Origin: DUZB01 sp963747555
GTDB taxonomy: Bacteria; Desulfobacterota; DSM-4660; Desulfatiglandales; Desulfatiglandaceae
Direction of reading: 5' to 3'
Assembly: GCA_963747555.1 (NCBI GenBank)
Contig: CAVVFZ010000034.1
Coordinates: forward strand, 440,803-504,802
DNA length: 64,000 nt
The notes beneath the pieces were generated by a model that was not told the origin of the DNA, did not search any database, and saw only the letters and a list, made by a program, of their open reading frames with translations. Positions 40,206 to 48,175 of the stretch are shown in pieces. Positions within the stretch are counted from its first letter, which is position 1. Every line of letters begins with the position of its first letter. The position numbers and the translations under genes are program-made.

Positions 40206-42179
40206 ATGAGAAGCCTGATCGTTGATGATGAGCTTGTTAGCAGGGAGAAGTTGCTAAATATAATGGATAGTTTCGGGCAATGCGCCGCAGTTGAAAATGG
40301 AGAAGATGCTCTACGAGTGGCTGCATCTCAAGATCCTCCCGACCTGATACTTCTGGACGTCAGCATGCCTGGGATGGGCGGGTACGAAGTGTGCAAAAGG
40401 TTGAAAGCTAACAGGAGGACGTCAAATATACCGGTTATCTTCGTATCGGTAAGAAGCGGAGAGGACGACGAGGCCGAAGGACTTGGACTTGGGGCAGTTG
40501 ATTACATCACAAAACCTTTTAGCCCATCTATCGTAAAAGCCAGAGTTAGAACCCATCTCGAACTTAAGAAACACCGCAATCGTCTTGAAGAGCTGGTGAA
40601 TGAACGCACCGTTGAACTTGAAAAAGCTACCAAAGAGATGCAGGTAGAGATAGCGGAACGGAAGCGGGCGGAGGAGTCGCTGCGGGAGAGCGAGGAGAAA
40701 TATCGCCTTTTGATAGAAAATGCCACAGATGCCATTTTTATTGCCCAAGATGAGATATTAAAATTCACCAATCCCGAAGCCGAAAAGATGACAGGATACT
40801 CTGCAGAAGAATTGGCCCAAATTTCCTTTGTTAATATTATTCATCCTGAAGACAGAGCTATGGTCCTTGAAAGACACCTGAAAAGACTAAAAGGTGAACA
40901 ACTTCCCAGCATTTATTCTTTTAGGATTTTAAACAAGTCCGGGGAGGAGTTATCGGTAAATCTCAATACAGTTCTGATTAACTGGAAAAAGAGACCTGCC
41001 ACCCTTAATTTTCTAAGGGACATTACGAGACAAAAGAGGCTGGAAGCCCAACTCCAGCAGGCCCAAAAGATGGAGGCTATCGGCACCTTGGCAGGTGGCA
41101 TCGCCCATGATTTCAATAACCTGCTCATGGGCATCCAGGGCCGCACCTCGATAATGCTGATGGATAAGGATTCTTCCCATCCGGATTTTAGACACCTGAA
41201 GGGAATAGAAGTTTATCTCGGAAGTGCCGCGGACTTAACCAAGCAGCTCTTAGGCTTTGCCAGAGGTGGAAAATTTGATGTCAAGCCAACTGATTTGAAT
41301 GAACTCATCAAGAAAGAGAACCGGATGTTTGGCCGGACCAAGAAAGAGATCATTATAAGTGGCAAATACGAAGAAAATCTTTGGTCTGTAGAGGTCGACC
41401 GGGGACAGATTCAGCAAGTCCTGTTGAATCTTTATGTCAATGCCTGGCAAGCAATGCCAGGGGGTGGAGACCTGTATTTGAGAACAGAGAATGTAACCCT
41501 TGATAAAGGCTATGTGAAACCGTTTTCTATTGAATATGGGAGATATGTTAAAATATCCGTTACTGATACAGGGATTGGAATGGATAAAGCGACCCAGGAA
41601 AAGATATTTGATCCTTTCTTCACCACCAAAGGAATGGGCAGAGGCACCGGTTTGGGATTAGCCTCTTCGTATGGAATAATCAAGAATCACGGTGGGTTTA
41701 TTAATGTTTACAGTGAAAAGGGTCATGGCAGCACCTTCAATATCTATCTGCCAGCTTCTGAAAAGGAGGTCATTGAAGAGAAGAAGTCATCCGGAGATAT
41801 CGTTAAGGGATCTGAGACTGTTCTTTTCGTTGACGATGAAGATATGATAATTGAAGTTGCTGAGGAAATGTTTAAGGATATGGGTTACAAAATCTTGATC
41901 GCCGGAGGCGGAAAAGAGGCCGTTAAAATATATGAAAAAAACAAGGATCGGATTGATATAGTGATTCTGGATATGATCATGCCGGATATGAGTGGAAGCA
42001 TGACTTATGACAGGATGAAAGAAATCGATCCTAATATAAAAGTTCTCCTTTCTAGTGGATACAGCATCAATGGTCAAGCGACCGAGATATTGGGTCGAGG
42101 TTGCAATGGTTTTATTCAGAAGCCCTTCAATATGAAAGAATTATCAGAAAAGTTGAGAGAGATTTTGGATGAGGAGTAG
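40206..42179 (+). CDS. Hybrid histidine kinase (receiver-PAS-kinase-receiver)
   Basis: The 657-residue cytoplasmic protein has an N-terminal receiver (LIVDDE, phospho-Asp in LILLDVSMPG, Lys in YITKPF), a coiled linker, a PAS domain (YRLLIENATDAIFIAQDE), the H-box GGIAHDFNNLLMGIQGR, an ATPase domain (DTGIGMDKA, GRGTGLGLASSYGI), and a C-terminal receiver (VLFVDDEDM, VILDMIMPDM, IQKPF). No membrane segment is present. ATG 40206 is preferred to 40197 because GAGG (40192-40195) is properly spaced only for the former. The gene is bracketed by repeat copies A and B and has no response-regulator partner, so it may be an acquired unit. Its signal is unknown. Confidence 0.9.
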   Translation: MRSLIVDDELVSREKLLNIMDSFGQCAAVENGEDALRVAASQDPPDLILLDVSMPGMGGYEVCKRLKANRRTSNIPVIFVSVRSGEDDEAEGLGLGAVDYITKPFSPSIVKARVRTHLELKKHRNRLEELVNERTVELEKATKEMQVEIAERKRAEESLRESEEKYRLLIENATDAIFIAQDEILKFTNPEAEKMTGYSAEELAQISFVNIIHPEDRAMVLERHLKRLKGEQLPSIYSFRILNKSGEELSVNLNTVLINWKKRPATLNFLRDITRQKRLEAQLQQAQKMEAIGTLAGGIAHDFNNLLMGIQGRTSIMLMDKDSSHPDFRHLKGIEVYLGSAADLTKQLLGFARGGKFDVKPTDLNELIKKENRMFGRTKKEIIISGKYEENLWSVEVDRGQIQQVLLNLYVNAWQAMPGGGDLYLRTENVTLDKGYVKPFSIEYGRYVKISVTDTGIGMDKATQEKIFDPFFTTKGMGRGTGLGLASSYGIIKNHGGFINVYSEKGHGSTFNIYLPASEKEVIEEKKSSGDIVKGSETVLFVDDEDMIIEVAEEMFKDMGYKILIAGGGKEAVKIYEKNKDRIDIVILDMIMPDMSGSMTYDRMKEIDPNIKVLLSSGYSINGQATEILGRGCNGFIQKPFNMKELSEKLREILDEE

Positions 42180-42260
42180 GATCAAATGGAAGGTTATAAT
42201 ACCCAACGCTAAACGCAACGATTCCTAAAAGTTAACAGGTCAAGATGATAGAATAAACTT

Positions 42261-42340
42261 AACAATTGTTCTGTCAGCCTTGCACGATTTTAGCGGCTTC
42301 GGGGTCAAGATTGTGCAAGAAAGTTTCACCCGCGACCCGT
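42261..42340 (+). repeat. Dispersed repeat, copy B
   Basis: It contains CTGTCAGCCTTGCACGATTTT and the distal TGTGCAAGAA, in the same orientation as copy A. A further shared tail, CCCCCATATGTAGTGCCTGGCAA, lies at about 42358-42380. It fills the gap between the hybrid kinase and the transporter gene on the opposite strand. Confidence 0.65.
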
Positions 42341-42388
42341 TGAGTGGCAAATCGACGACCCCCATATGTAGTGCCTGGCAAGCAAGGC

Positions 42389-43243
42389 TCATCCCGGTAG
42401 AAAGGCCGCAACGGTTGCGACCGCAAGAAGAAGGCCGACAATTTTCTGTTTCGTGAAACGCTCGCCGAGCCACAGAGTGGCCATAAACATGCTCACCACA
42501 AAGCTGAGCTGCGCGATCGGCGTGACGACACTTGCCGCCCCATCTTCAAGAGCAGCAATAAGACTCATGAGTCCAAGGACGAGACAAATGGCTGCCATTA
42601 AGGCATAGCCCCAGCTCGATCGAGAGCAGCGGAGGCCGCCTTCTCCGATGCGGGCATAGAGAAAAGAGATGGTGATGAAAAAAATGGCCTGGCTGTGGAG
42701 TACCATTGGAGGCGCTACGCCGCCCGAAACGGCCAGCTTGTAAACAATGTTCAGGAGACCCATAGAGCCCATCGCAATTAGAGCCCACAAGATCGGCTTT
42801 CCTCTTCCAAAACTGGATTGCTTGCCCGGGCTGGCCCGCGCCAGGATGATAATTGACGCAACAGCCAGGGAAAGCCCCAGAACCTTCCGCAGCGTAATGG
42901 CTTCTCCCAGAAAAATGACCGCTATGAAGGCAGTGACTACGAAGTTGATTCGGTAGATCGGCACACTCACACTGGCCTCACCCAACTTCACGCTTCGCAT
43001 GAAGGCCCATGTGCCGAGGAAAAGGAGAAGGGCTGCCACGGGTCCGAGGAGAGTCCGAAGCGTCCAGACGTAACTTCCGTCAAGATACGCCCAAAGGGAA
43101 ACGACGGGGCAAAAGAAACACGCCTGCGAAAAGGTCATCGTGCCTGGCGAAATGCCTTTTCGGACAGCCCTGCTGTAAATGAAGTCATATAGGCCGATCA
43201 AGACCATGGAGACCAGGGCTAGAATGATATAAGACGGAACCAT
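42389..43243 (-). CDS. EamA-family (DMT) membrane transporter
   Basis: The 284-residue protein has ten predicted membrane helices arranged as two EamA halves of five. Family features are visible in RINFVVTAFIAVIFLGEAIT (end of the first half) and SFVVSMFMATLWLGERFTKQK (end of the second). These proteins export or import small metabolites; the substrate cannot be read from the sequence. The ATG at 43243 has an AAGGGGA ribosome-binding site. The gene stands alone on the minus strand among repeats. Confidence 0.87.
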   Translation of the reverse strand: MVPSYIILALVSMVLIGLYDFIYSRAVRKGISPGTMTFSQACFFCPVVSLWAYLDGSYVWTLRTLLGPVAALLLFLGTWAFMRSVKLGEASVSVPIYRINFVVTAFIAVIFLGEAITLRKVLGLSLAVASIIILARASPGKQSSFGRGKPILWALIAMGSMGLLNIVYKLAVSGGVAPPMVLHSQAIFFITISFLYARIGEGGLRCSRSSWGYALMAAICLVLGLMSLIAALEDGAASVVTPIAQLSFVVSMFMATLWLGERFTKQKIVGLLLAVATVAAFLPG

Positions 43244-43361
43244 CTCATTCCCCTTTCATCAGGCCATTTTGAATGGGCATTCTCAAAAAGGCACGGTTTT
43301 GGGCCTCTCACCTGTCAGCCACTACCTTTTCAAGAAACTCTACAGCCCGCTAAATAGTGTT

Positions 43362-43580
43362 CATCCATAAATGAACTTGTGGGCACCGCGGGTTTCCAAT
43401 TCAGAAACGAGCAATTTTCCCCAAGGTCAAGGTCTACGATCCAGGGCTGTTTCCTGGGAAAATCCCGCCGTGGCGGGACGCGGAGACGTACGATAGTGCG
43501 TCGCACAAGGAAACCCGCAGTTTGACGCCGACTTGTCCCGATCCCACCGGGGGATTGCGGAAAAGGGCCATTTATGGATG
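43362..43580. repeat. Short element bounded by 12-bp inverted repeats
   Basis: CATCCATAAATG (43362-43373) and its exact complement (43569-43580) bound about 219 bp of non-coding DNA. The left end is itself palindromic (GTTCAT...ATGAAC). The layout is that of a small non-autonomous mobile element; no target duplication is obvious. Apart from this, copies C and D, and a receiver remnant, the 43244-44676 gap holds no gene I can support. Confidence 0.45.
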
Positions 43581-43904
43581 GAAACAAAATATCCTCCATT
43601 GTAATGAGTGAAATGATGAGACGCTGCCTTTTACGGGAAGGAATATAGAAAAATTCCCCTTGTGCGTCAAGGGAAAGGAAAAACAACAAATGTGGTGTCA
43701 GACTCGATTCAGGGAGCGAGAGGCTGGTCTTCTGGCCTCTTTCCCGATTCAAGACGTCTCTATATAAAACTGGATTCTCTCGCTTTTGCAGGTTAGTTTT
43801 GCCAGTCTTGCATAAATCAGCTGCCCCAAAGGTGAAGGTTGCGAAACTGTTGAGATTCCGGATGGTGACTTGCCTGCTATATGGAAAATTCGTTGGATTT
43901 CACC

Positions 43905-43982
43905 GGGTAAATAGCGCATGATTGATCTGTCAGCCTCAAGCAACCTTGGCCATTTTAGGGTGAAGTTTTATGCAAATAACGT
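43905..43982 (+). repeat. Dispersed repeat, copy C (degenerate)
   Basis: GGGTAAATAGCGCATGATTGATCTGTCAGCC, with the later AGGGTGAAG and TTATGCAAATAA, aligns to the consensus but has lost the CTTGCACGATTTT core. A still weaker partial copy may lie at 43790-43810 (TTTGCCAGTCTTGCATAAATC). Confidence 0.5.
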
Positions 43983-44020
43983 GGAATCGGAGGCTTCCAT
44001 AAGAAAACCTGAATCGATAG

Positions 44021-44230
44021 TCCCAGGCGGTCGACCCCGGAATGGACGGTTTAGATACCTACCGGGCTATTCTTGAACTGCATCCGGAACAGAAAGCCAT
44101 TATTGCGAGTGGATATTCTGAAACAGACCGTATGAAAGAGGTTCAGGATCTGGGTGCGGGAGCATATATTAAAAAGCCATTCTTGATGGAAAAGATCGGA
44201 TTTGCGGTCAAGGAAGAGTTGGCAAAATAG
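44021..44230 (+). pseudogene. C-terminal fragment of a response-regulator receiver domain
   Basis: The open frame after a stop at 44018 reads SQAVDPGMDGLDTYRAILEL, then IIASGYSETDRMKE, GAGAYIKKPF and KEELAK. This is the second half of a receiver domain of the kind found at the end of hybrid kinases: the segment after the phospho-Asp, the Ser/Thr switch (ASGY) and the conserved Lys-Pro. The N-terminal half with the phosphorylation site is missing, so it is a remnant. It lies between repeat copies C and D. Confidence 0.65.
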
Positions 44231-44288
44231 GCGTTTTTGACCTTCAACCCGATTTCGGGTCTGTATATCGAACAGGTCATTGATTTTG

Positions 44289-44424
44289 CGGGAACATAGT
44301 GCAAGATCGATCTGTCAGCCTTGCACGATTTTGGTTAGAATGGTGCTAAAGCTGATGCAAGAACTCGTTTCCCGAGGCCGGATAAGCCGGATATTGACTA
44401 ACCCCCACATACTGTGCCTGGCAA
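44289..44424 (+). repeat. Dispersed repeat, copy D (best preserved)
   Basis: This copy shows the full unit: GTGCAAG (44299-44305), GATCTGTCAGCC, CTTGCAC (44319-44326), GATTTTGG, GATGCAAGAACTC, TTTCCCGAGG and a tail ending ACATACTGTGCCTGGCAA. GTGCAAG and CTTGCAC form a perfect 7-bp stem. Confidence 0.7.
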
Positions 44425-44676
44425 AACATCATCAGCTCGGTATCCTCGGTTACACTCCCAATATTGAAAACCATACCTCTTTTTTTTGACATGTGAGGGA
44501 ATCTAAGCTATTCTCAATATCTGCAATCGACTTATATCCGATTTTCTGTCAAGCTGGTGCCATGCAACACACTACATTGAACATTCTCCAGAAATGCCGT
44601 TAATAAGCAAAAAAGAACCATGTAATTTCTGGGCGATACATAACAAGCGATCTGTCGCCTCAGATATGGAGTCTTA

Positions 44677-45330
44677 ATGTCAGCGATTGAATCTTTTGAG
44701 CAGCACTTGAGCCATTCCGAACGCCAAATTATTGCGCCACTGGCCACCCCGTATGATATCCAGGTTTTCCTGGATGACCTCTCCTACAGTACGGAAGCGA
44801 TTTATCGTTGCCCTTTGCGCGTCCTGCGGGAGCGAACCGCCCACTGCTTCGATGGGGCGTTGTTTGCCGCTGCAATGATGAGCCGCTCGGGGTATCCGCC
44901 AATGATTCTGGACATCGTACCCAGTGACCGAGATGACGATCATCTACTTGCTTTATACAAACGGGACGGGTATTGGGGTGCAGTCAGCAAATCCAACTTT
45001 GTCGGCTTGCGCTTCCGAGAGCCGGTGTATCGGACATTGCGAGAGTTGGTTATGTCATACTTTGAACTCTATTTCAACGTGTCACGAGAGAAGACATTGC
45101 GGGGCTACACAGTGCCGCTTAATCTGAAAGCGTTTGACAAGGGGAATTGGATGAGCAGTGATGAGCCACTGGAAGGCATAGCGAAGCGTTTGGACATGAT
45201 ACGCCAAGTCCCAGTGCTGAAGAAAACAATGATAGCCGAACTCTCCCCGGTGGATGAGCGTTCGTACAAAGCTGGATTGTTGGGGGTGAATGAAGCAGGT
45301 TTGTATAGACCACCGCATTCGGACCGATAG
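44677..45330 (+). CDS. Transglutaminase-like superfamily protein
   Basis: The 217-residue protein has a probable papain-fold triad: Cys in RTAHCFDGALFAAAMM, His in DDDHLLALYKRDGYWG and a polar third residue in VSKSNFVGL. This resembles uncharacterised bacterial transglutaminase-like proteins. The sequence is soluble, with no signal peptide. Only a weak ribosome-binding site precedes the ATG at 44677. It is a singleton between repeat copies D and E, as expected of a mobile gene. The catalytic activity and substrate are unknown. Confidence 0.68.
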   Translation: MSAIESFEQHLSHSERQIIAPLATPYDIQVFLDDLSYSTEAIYRCPLRVLRERTAHCFDGALFAAAMMSRSGYPPMILDIVPSDRDDDHLLALYKRDGYWGAVSKSNFVGLRFREPVYRTLRELVMSYFELYFNVSREKTLRGYTVPLNLKAFDKGNWMSSDEPLEGIAKRLDMIRQVPVLKKTMIAELSPVDERSYKAGLLGVNEAGLYRPPHSDR

Positions 45331-45427
45331 AGTCCATGCCACACCAACAGCCAGTACCCATCCAATCACCGCATGCATATTGAGTGTTAAGAATACACAT
45401 GGTCACGCCATATCTCAGGCTCGACTT

Positions 45428-45540
45428 CCATGATTGATCTACCAGCCTTGCACAATTTTGGCGGCGTTGATGTGAGCGATGATGCAAGAAGTACTTTCCC
45501 GAGACAGATGAGCGACAACTTGGCCAACTACCATATCTTG
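45428..45540 (+). repeat. Dispersed repeat, copy E (interrupted by an intron)
   Basis: GATTGATCTACCAGCCTTGCAC, then AATTTTGGCGGCGTTGATG, GATGCAAGAA and TTTCCCGAGAC match the consensus. The tail CAACTACCATATCTTG is where other copies have ACCCCCACATACTGTGCCTGG; here the group II intron begins instead. Confidence 0.65.
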
Positions 45541-45543
45541 TGG

Positions 45544-46240
45544 GTGCGCCGGTGAAAACTGGTAAGGATTAGTGGATGAAAGTTCCATACGGTGAAGGTG
45601 TAGCGAACCACACCGGCCCCGAGTCATGCGTCGATACTCCTAAGGGTATAGGCGAAGCGTTGACAGGGGAAGTGCGGGCAGGGCTACTGAGCCGCGAAAG
45701 ATATGGTAAACTTTGGGGTGCCGACGCTGTCCACAAAAGCGGAAGGTAATATCGGCTGCATCGCTATCGCGAGATGTGGCGGGACCCTGCATGGTCAAAG
45801 ATCCGTGCACGCATGGAAGCTCTTCACACGGGAACCGGGAGGTCCCATGTTTGACCTCAGGAGATGGGCCTGAGGCCCGCGCTGTGAAACCCAAGGGAGC
45901 ACGACAGAGATGAATGAACGTGGGAAGTCAGCCAGTCCCATATTACCAGGGAAGCTCTTGAACGAAGGACGTGGCGTGCCACGTTTGGAGGAGGGAGATG
46001 AGAGAAGGGGAACTGACCAAGGGGAATCCAATCCAGCAAATAAGGTCCCGAACCGAGAGTCGGAAAGACCTGCAACAAGAGCTGGAGAGGATACGGCAGG
46101 CGGCGCGAAAGGATGGGATACAACATTCCTATCCAGAGCAACGACTGTGCGTCTTTTCCCAAGTTAGGAGCCCAGTGCGGTAATCCAGCACGCTGGGATC
46201 TGTCCGGGGGCGCCTGATAACCGACGTTCCTTCCGGGATT
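45544..46240 (+). mobile_element. Group II intron with internally deleted reverse transcriptase
   Basis: The 5' end GTGCG (45544) starts a domain I-like sequence with the typical stretches GGTGAAGGTGTAGCG, CTCCTAAGGGTATAGGCGAAG and GGGGAAGTGCGGGCAGGG. The 3' end carries a domain V-like hairpin, GAGCCCAGTGCGG-TAAT-CCAGCACGCTGGGATC (46169-46201), with the AGC triad, followed by a domain VI-like stem ending CCGGGAT near 46239. The coding region in domain IV is reduced to about 250 nt, so the whole element is only about 700 nt. It lies inside repeat copy E. The boundaries are approximate. Confidence 0.75.
45910..46170 (+). pseudogene. Remnant of the intron-encoded reverse transcriptase/maturase
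   Basis: The frame starting at ATG 45910 reads MNERGKSASPILPGKLLNEG, the typical opening of this intron-protein family. After a frameshift near 46000 it continues as RREGELTKGNPIQQIRSRTE and then LERIRQAARKDG, also family-like. It then jumps to a short segment that resembles the C-terminus (YPEQRL). The reverse transcriptase and maturase domains are absent. The protein cannot be functional. Confidence 0.65.
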
Positions 46241-46382
46241 AGTAAGAATTTCTGCTGTGGCTTCAGTGAACTGCCCACTTATGACAATATTTTTAATTCA
46301 AAATTGGCCTGAAATCGGCATTTCGAATTCGCCTCTTCACACTTTTCAATTAAAAACCTTAGAAATTATCATGCGCAACCTA

Positions 46383-47429
46383 TCAATTCTTTTTCTTTAA
46401 TAACAACCCTGCGAGACTCACATAAATCAGCATAAAAGGCAATTGTGTGAGAGGTCCGCATATAGCCACGATAATGGCCTCATTATTACTGAACGCACTG
46501 GTGGCTATTGCTATAGCAATAAAAGCATTTTTAGTGGTTCCTGCTATCATCACCGCTTCGCCAATTTCTCTTTTCAAACCAAAAATCTTACTCAGGATTA
46601 ATCCTGACAACAGACATGACAGTAGGAGTAGTGCTGTCGCTGGCAAGACTTTTAAAACCAATTCGGGATGATTTAGCAGTAATTCGCCACGTTCTGCAAA
46701 AATGCTGAAAAAAATCAACGCCAAGCCAAAGTGACCAATCTTGTGCAATCTGGCCTTAACCTTTATGCGCTGTTCTTCTGTTGCATTACGCAGGAAGAAT
46801 AAGCGAAAAATGCTGGTCAATAATAAAGGGGCGCCAATCACCAGCAAAAAGGACCGCATGATAATCATCGTCGGAATTGGAATAACTCTCCCTAAAAGCA
46901 ATTGGCTCGATATAGGCACAAATACTAGCGCAACAAAATAACTTACCATGTAAAACAAAACTGGAAGGCTTGAATCAGCATGGCGCATTTCGGTAAAAAT
47001 TATCGATAGAACATTTCCAGGAACCAAAGCGAATAAGGTAAAGCCAACAATGACAAATGGCGGACTGGTTGTTAGTAAGGCGTTGCTAATGAGATATGCC
47101 CACATCGGGGAAAGCAGAAAACCTATCGTAGATATAAGAATTAGTGGTTTAATTTTCAGTAAAATGTCGCGTAAAATTGAAGAACTCAAATCGATGAAAT
47201 GAGGGAAAAGAACCACTATCAAAGCCGGAATAATGAGCTCCTTTAGATGAATGAAAGGATACGCCCAACTGAGTAGCAAGCCCAACGCGCCTGGCAATAT
47301 GGTGAAAAGAAGAAAATTAATTTTCAATTTTAACCTTGTTAACCCATAAAAGTGTCCGCGTTTAGTCTTGGAAAGCTTTGATCGGACACACCGTCGCCCT
47401 AAACATAGAAATGAACTACAGTTTTGCAA
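46383..47429 (-). CDS. Bile acid:sodium symporter (BASS)-like membrane protein
   Basis: The product of up to 348 residues has about ten membrane helices with the inverted-repeat feel of the BASS/ACR3 group, for example FVIVGFTLFALVPGNVLSII and MIAGTTKNAFIAIAIATSAF. Members move organic acids or arsenite with an ion gradient; the substrate here is unknown. The first 35 residues are basic and not membrane-like, so the true start may be an internal non-ATG codon near LKLKINFLL. It is AT-rich compared with its neighbours and lies in the accessory region, which suggests acquisition by transfer. Confidence 0.72.
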   Translation of the reverse strand: MQNCSSFLCLGRRCVRSKLSKTKRGHFYGLTRLKLKINFLLFTILPGALGLLLSWAYPFIHLKELIIPALIVVLFPHFIDLSSSILRDILLKIKPLILISTIGFLLSPMWAYLISNALLTTSPPFVIVGFTLFALVPGNVLSIIFTEMRHADSSLPVLFYMVSYFVALVFVPISSQLLLGRVIPIPTMIIMRSFLLVIGAPLLLTSIFRLFFLRNATEEQRIKVKARLHKIGHFGLALIFFSIFAERGELLLNHPELVLKVLPATALLLLSCLLSGLILSKIFGLKREIGEAVMIAGTTKNAFIAIAIATSAFSNNEAIIVAICGPLTQLPFMLIYVSLAGLLLKKKN

Positions 47430-47514
47430 TCTCTTATTTCACCAACAGGCGAAACAGCAAAAGCCGCCTAATTGACTCAGCGTCAGCTGGTCAGACCGGC
47501 TCCTAAACTGGGCC

Positions 47515-47694
47515 TTATTTGGTCAAGAAGCTAAAATTCGTAGTACCTATAAAACTGGCAACTTCCACCTCATTGAAATTCTGCGATCCTTGGTATATGC
47601 CTCATTCTTTGAAACCATGTTTCTCAAACAGTCTCATGCCGGCGCTATTGCTATCGATAGAAATAGCAACAAGTGCCTTGAACTGAAGCGACAT
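47515..47694 (-). pseudogene. Remnant of a GNAT acetyltransferase
   Basis: The minus strand reads MSLQFKALVAISIDSNSAGM, then RLFEKHGFKE, a stop (TGA, 47602-47604) and then GIYQGSQNFNEVEVASF to a TAA at 47515. ISIDSNSAGMRLFEKHGF is the last helix-strand unit of GNAT acetyltransferases, where a Trp often follows the KE. Only this C-terminal piece remains. The rest of the 47430-48175 gap holds the regulatory sites listed separately and no gene. Confidence 0.5.
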
Positions 47695-48020
47695 ATTGAC
47701 AGTTTATTATAGCTGTAATAGCTTATAGTTTTGTGCATTTTAAGGGGATTTGAAGTATTTTTTTTGATGGCCACAAAACCAAATCATGCGGAATGGAAAC
47801 GAACGTTGTCGGTTATCGGGTCTGAATTATAGTTCATTTGCTATTGGACCTTGGGCGTTCACCGTGAAGAGTCTTTGCATCGATTGGCGGGTGTCCTTCT
47901 TTCTGGCCAAGCGTCGCGCTCATATGATGTGGGCTTCATTATGGCGATCATTTCTCCACCCCATTCCAGACTCCAGAAATCAAAATGTGTTCCAGATTCG
48001 GTGACGGTGAATAGATTCTA

Positions 48021-48041
48021 ATGGAAACGATTACATTCCAT
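48021..48041. promoter_or_regulatory. Distal LacI-type operator
   Basis: ATGGAAACGATTACATTCCAT. Its reverse complement contains AATGTAATCGTTTCCATT, differing at one position from the proximal site at 48132-48149. The two sites lie about 110 bp apart in opposite orientation, a spacing that would allow DNA looping by a tetramer. Confidence 0.6.
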
Positions 48042-48105
48042 ATAATATCCCCAAAAAATATGTAACCTACCGGTTTTGAAAACTTAATATTACTACAAAA
48101 ATTAT

Positions 48106-48134
48106 TTGACATCCAAACAATGCCTATGTAAAAT
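48106..48134 (+). promoter_or_regulatory. Promoter of the LacI-family regulator gene
   Basis: TTGACA (48106-48111) and TAAAAT (48129-48134) are separated by exactly 17 bp. The -10 runs into the proximal operator, so a bound repressor would block transcription. Confidence 0.6.
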
Positions 48135-48149
48135 GTAATCGTTTACATT
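48132..48149. promoter_or_regulatory. Proximal LacI-type operator
   Basis: AATGTAATCGTTTACATT has perfect 7-bp arms (AATGTAA/TTACATT) around TCGT, as in LacI/CcpA-type operators. It overlaps the -10 and lies 26 bp before the start codon, which points to autoregulation. Confidence 0.65.
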
Positions 48150-48175
48150 GCAATGCCTACTTCTCTGGTGTTCCT

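Noticed and set aside
43330..43752. A 140-residue open frame on the minus strand.
   Set aside because: It runs across the inverted-repeat element, has skewed composition and no ribosome-binding site or recognisable motif.
40123..45540. The repeats as attC sites of a chromosomal integron cassette array.
   Set aside because: The alternation of repeats and genes fits, but no copy has convincing RYYYAAC and GTTRRRY core sites, no integrase is present, and the gene between B and C is on the opposite strand.
47602..47604. The TGA in the GNAT fragment as a selenocysteine codon.
   Set aside because: The family usually has Trp there (TGG to TGA is one change), no SECIS-like hairpin follows, and the N-terminal part of the gene is missing.
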